A DNA stretch of 58,960 bases from Polyangia bacterium. Lineage in GTDB: Bacteria; Myxococcota_A; Polyangia; Fen-1088. The stretch's first letter is position 1; each line of letters starts with the position of its first letter. The stretch is from the NCBI GenBank assembly GCA_036268875.1, contig DATATI010000026.1, positions 1 to 58,960 on the forward strand, given 5' to 3'. The notes under the pieces were generated by a model that worked only from the letters and a program-made list of their open reading frames with translations, searched no databases and was not told where the DNA came from. This document shows positions 57,103-58,960 of the stretch, piece after piece. A program made the position numbers and the translations under genes.

Positions 57103-57573
57103 GTGAAGACCAACGCCGCGCGCATGCTGGATCGCCTGGGCATCGCCTACGAGCTGCGCGCGTACGACGTCGATCCAGAGAATCTGTCGGCCGAGAACGT
57201 CGCCGCCAAGATCGGCCTGCCGCTGGATCAGGTCTGGAAGACGCTGGTGGCGCGTGGCGATCGCACCGGCGTGCTGTTCGCCGTGCTGCCGGGCAGCGGC
57301 TCGTTGGATCTGAAGGCGCTGGCGCGGCTGTCGGGCGATCGGCGCGTGGAAACCGTGCCGTTGAAAGAAGTGCAACCGCTGACTGGTTACGTCCGCGGCG
57401 GCGTCACCGTGCTGGGCGCCAAGAAGGCCTACCCGGTCTTCGTCGACGAGACCATCCAGCTTTTCGATCGCGTGGCCGTCTCCGCCGGCATCCGCGGCAC
57501 CCAGATCGTCCTCGACCCCGCCGACTACCTGCGCGCCGTCGCCGCCACCGTCGGGTCGATCGCCACACTGTGA
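57103..57573 (+). CDS. ybaK: Cys-tRNA(Pro) deacylase, YbaK/EbsC type
   Basis: 156 residues from GTG 57103. YbaK/ProX fold: NAARMLDRLGIAYELRAYDV, NVAAKIGLPLDQVWKTLVAR with the catalytic-site Lys, GVLFAVLPGSGSLDLKALARL, VQPLTGYVRGGVTVLGAKKA. It hydrolyses mischarged Cys-tRNA(Pro) in trans. Full length for the family. It directly follows the TPR gene; otherwise no tRNA-linked context. Confidence 0.9.
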   Translation: MKTNAARMLDRLGIAYELRAYDVDPENLSAENVAAKIGLPLDQVWKTLVARGDRTGVLFAVLPGSGSLDLKALARLSGDRRVETVPLKEVQPLTGYVRGGVTVLGAKKAYPVFVDETIQLFDRVAVSAGIRGTQIVLDPADYLRAVAATVGSIATL

Positions 57574-57574
57574 G

Positions 57575-58018
57575 TTACTTCAGCGGGTAGTAGCCGACGT
57601 CTTGGGCGATCTTCTGGCCGTCGGGGCCAAGCACCCAGTCGATGAATGCCTTGGCCTCGCCGTTGGGGATGCCGCGCACGTAGAAGAACAGCGGTCGCGA
57701 CAGCGGCCTGCGCGCGCCACGTGTAGTCGGCGTTCAATCACCGCCGCCCACCATTTTCCGGGTGGTCTCTTTGCCGGTGAAGATGTCTTTCAGCTGCGCC
57801 ATGATCAGGTCTTTGATCGGGTTGTTTGAATTGACGTAGACCGACAGTCCCTCTTTGGCCACCGGGATCTCCGTGGCCACCGCGCCATTTTCTAAAAGCT
57901 GCTTCTTCTCGGCATCCTTCATGTTGCGCGACGCCTCGCAACAACGTCGCACCTTTTCGCTTCGATCGAGCCGCCGTCGAAAGTCGTGCTCGCGCGAGAA
58001 ACGCCGGGCAGTTGTCAC
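57575..58018 (-). pseudogene. pstS: pstS phosphate-binding protein, decayed
   Basis: Two PstS pieces in different frames. The 5' piece (about 57734-57940) reads SRNMKDAEKKQLLENG, EIPVAKEGLSVYVNSNNPI and AQLKDIFTGK; the 3' piece (57575-57713) reads RPLSRPLFFYVRG, GEAKAFIDWVLGPDGQKIA and GYYPLK before TAA. The central part of PstS, over 100 residues, is missing between them. Upstream, IEAKRCDVVA appears in a third frame just before SRNMKD, so another frameshift is present. No signal peptide remains. Non-functional unless the lesions are assembly errors near the contig end. Confidence 0.75.
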
Positions 58019-58028
58019 GGAATGTCAC
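58012..58028 (+). promoter_or_regulatory. Weak Pho-box-like direct repeat
   Basis: TTGTCAC at 58012-58018 and TGTCAC at 58023-58028 resemble the paired TGTCA units of a Pho box, between the divergent pstS and pstC remnants. The period is 10 instead of the usual 11, so this may be chance. Confidence 0.2.
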
Positions 58029-58072
58029 AGATACGCCACTTTTAAGACGCCCCTCCGTGGTCTATTCCGAAC

Positions 58073-58478
58073 GTGACAACCACGGGCGGGACCGTGAACA
58101 CGTCTCTGCCTCCGTCGGAGCAAGCGACGGTCCTGACCCGAAGACGCGCCGCCCGCCGGACGTACATTCCGGCGATGGCGCCGGCCTGGCACCGGGTCCC
58201 CGAGGTGGGCATCCGTGTCACGGCGACGGCGATGACCGCCATCGCGGCGGTCATCTTGATCTTCGCCATCGTGACTAAAGGAAGCCCCGCCGCTGGCCGC
58301 CGGTTTCTGACGGGCCGAAGTTTGGGATCTGGCCGCTGACCTTCGGGACGCTCAAGATCAGCCTGGTGTCGATGCTGGTGGGTGTAGGCGCCGCTGGGTG
58401 TAGGCGCGGCGCTGTACCTGTCGCAATATGCCGGCCGCCGCACGCGGGAGATCGTCAAACCAGCGCAGCCAGCGGCTT
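58073..58478 (+). pseudogene. pstC: pstC phosphate permease, N-terminal remnant with frameshifts
   Basis: Frames recover PstC pieces: RVPEVGIRVTATAMTAIAAV with the first TM (58193-58275), then VSDGPKFGIWPLTFGTLKIS in another frame (58300-58375), then ALYLSQYAGRRTREIVKPA in a third (58410-58460). A 16/18-base imperfect tandem duplication at 58380-58413 creates the last shift. After IVKPA the PstC similarity ends and pstB begins, so the rest of pstC and all of pstA are deleted. Confidence 0.72.
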
Positions 58479-58819
58479 ATGAGCAGCGCCATTGATGTCG
58501 CCCCACAAAAATTGGTGGTGCGCAATTTGCGCGTTTATTATGGAGCGAAGAAAGCACTGGGCCCGGTGTCGATGGACATCCCGAAAAACGGGTCACCGCG
58601 CTGATCGGGCCTTCTGGTTGTGGCAAATCGACCTTCCTGCGCTCGCTGAACCCCATGAACGAACTCGTTCCCTCGTGCCGCATCGAAGGCGCTGTCCACC
58701 TGGATGACCAGCCGATCTACAGTCCGGGGATCGATCCGGTGGTGGTGCGGCGGCGTACCGGCATGGTGTTTCAGCGCTCGAACCCGTTTCCCAAGTCGAT
58801 CTTTGAAAACGTCGCCTAC
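58479..58819 (+). pseudogene. pstB: pstB phosphate-transport ATPase, frameshifted and interrupted
   Basis: From ATG 58479 it reads [20 protein letters not shown], then loses one base near 58590. In the shifted frame it continues [20 protein letters not shown] (Walker A), then [20 protein letters not shown] (Q-loop) and SIFENVAY. At 58818-58819 (TA) PstB similarity stops and foreign sequence with a stop at 58865 follows. Signature and Walker B are missing. Broken by both a frameshift and an insertion. Confidence 0.78.
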
Positions 58820-58960
58820 TCTCCTGGAAACGGATTTTCTACCAAAAGGCTTCGGCCTGTGATCTAACGGGGCCATGGCGAAGACTGGGCGCCCCAAGGT
58901 CGAACTGGTGGTCTCCGACGACGAGCGCGACGAGCTACTGCGCTTGACGAGAAGAGCGCA
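58820..58960 (+). mobile_element. IS630-family element, left end
   Basis: Begins right after a TA dinucleotide inside pstB; IS630/Tc1 elements duplicate TA at their target. About 55 bases of non-coding terminus precede a transposase start at 58875. The element continues beyond the window, so the right inverted repeat and TA copy cannot be checked. Confidence 0.6.
58875..58960 (+). CDS. IS630-family transposase, N-terminal 28 codons
   Basis: ATG 58875 opens MAKTGRPKVELVVSDDERDE, then LLRLTRRA at the window edge. This matches the usual N-terminus of IS630 transposases (M-A-K-x-G-R-P-K...L-S-D/E-E-R-x-x-L...A-R-R). The helix-turn-helix and DDE domains would lie beyond the window. Confidence 0.65.
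   Translation, partial: MAKTGRPKVELVVSDDERDELLRLTRRA

Noticed and set aside
58012-58028. Pho box between pstS and pstC
   Set aside because: TGTCA units repeat at period 10 rather than 11 and match the consensus poorly; kept only as a low-confidence site.

Overview
The window is GC-rich bacterial chromosome. Its gene content points to Myxococcota (myxobacteria and relatives). Evidence: several membrane-anchored eukaryote-type Ser/Thr kinases with TPR or PEGA tails, two sigma-54 activators (one with an FHA domain), many lipoproteins and exported proteins with Gly/Ser/Thr-rich linkers, two MYXO-CTERM-like tails, DUF4215-type Cys-rich repeats, an IgGFc-binding-like protein and a matrixin-type protease. 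This is inference from families; no rRNA or marker tree is available. Both window ends lie in insertion sequences, which is what a draft contig broken at repeats looks like.

Layout. 1-6 kb is a gene graveyard: an IS21-like end inside an ISAzo13-type transposase fragment beside an RCC1-repeat remnant, then a TPR kinase, fragments of choice-of-anchor, GNAT and VOC proteins, and a compact VapBC module. 6-10.9 kb holds an OsmC protein, iron alcohol dehydrogenase, quinol-type monooxygenase, 4-alpha-glucanotransferase and a membrane protein. 10.9-18 kb carries a PEGA kinase coupled to an esterase, a MYXO-CTERM protein and a PKD/propeller/di-heme protein. 18-28 kb carries hisC, an NtrC-like regulator, RlpA, a lytic transglycosylase, a double FKBP lipoprotein, a sorbosone-dehydrogenase-like protein and a class V aminotransferase. 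28-29.6 kb is an esterase lipoprotein.

29.6-31.4 kb is visibly AT-richer and looks acquired. It encodes an exported Cys-rich protein with a hydrophobic hairpin and a small three-helix membrane protein. 32-37 kb is a leftward operon: FHA/sigma-54 regulator, tandem C-type-lectin lipoprotein, Ser/Thr kinase, TPR membrane protein. This is the best candidate for an uncharacterised sensing system here. 37-41 kb has ComEA-like, PEGA kinase and beta-lactamase-fold genes. 41-49.4 kb starts with class I fumarase and continues as a tightly overlapped operon (PilZ-like, acyl-CoA carboxylase beta, TPR lipoprotein, LolB-like lipoprotein, OppD, OppF). 49.4-53.8 kb is a leftward set of secreted proteins. 53.9-57.6 kb has a GYF_2-like/TPR protein and YbaK. 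57.6-58.96 kb is a wrecked pst phosphate-transport locus ended by an IS630-type insertion.

Regulation. Many start codons have a TANNNT hexamer 6-10 bases upstream and no Shine-Dalgarno, suggesting widespread leaderless transcription. Other genes have clear purine-rich ribosome sites. No tRNA, rRNA, CRISPR array or prophage was seen.
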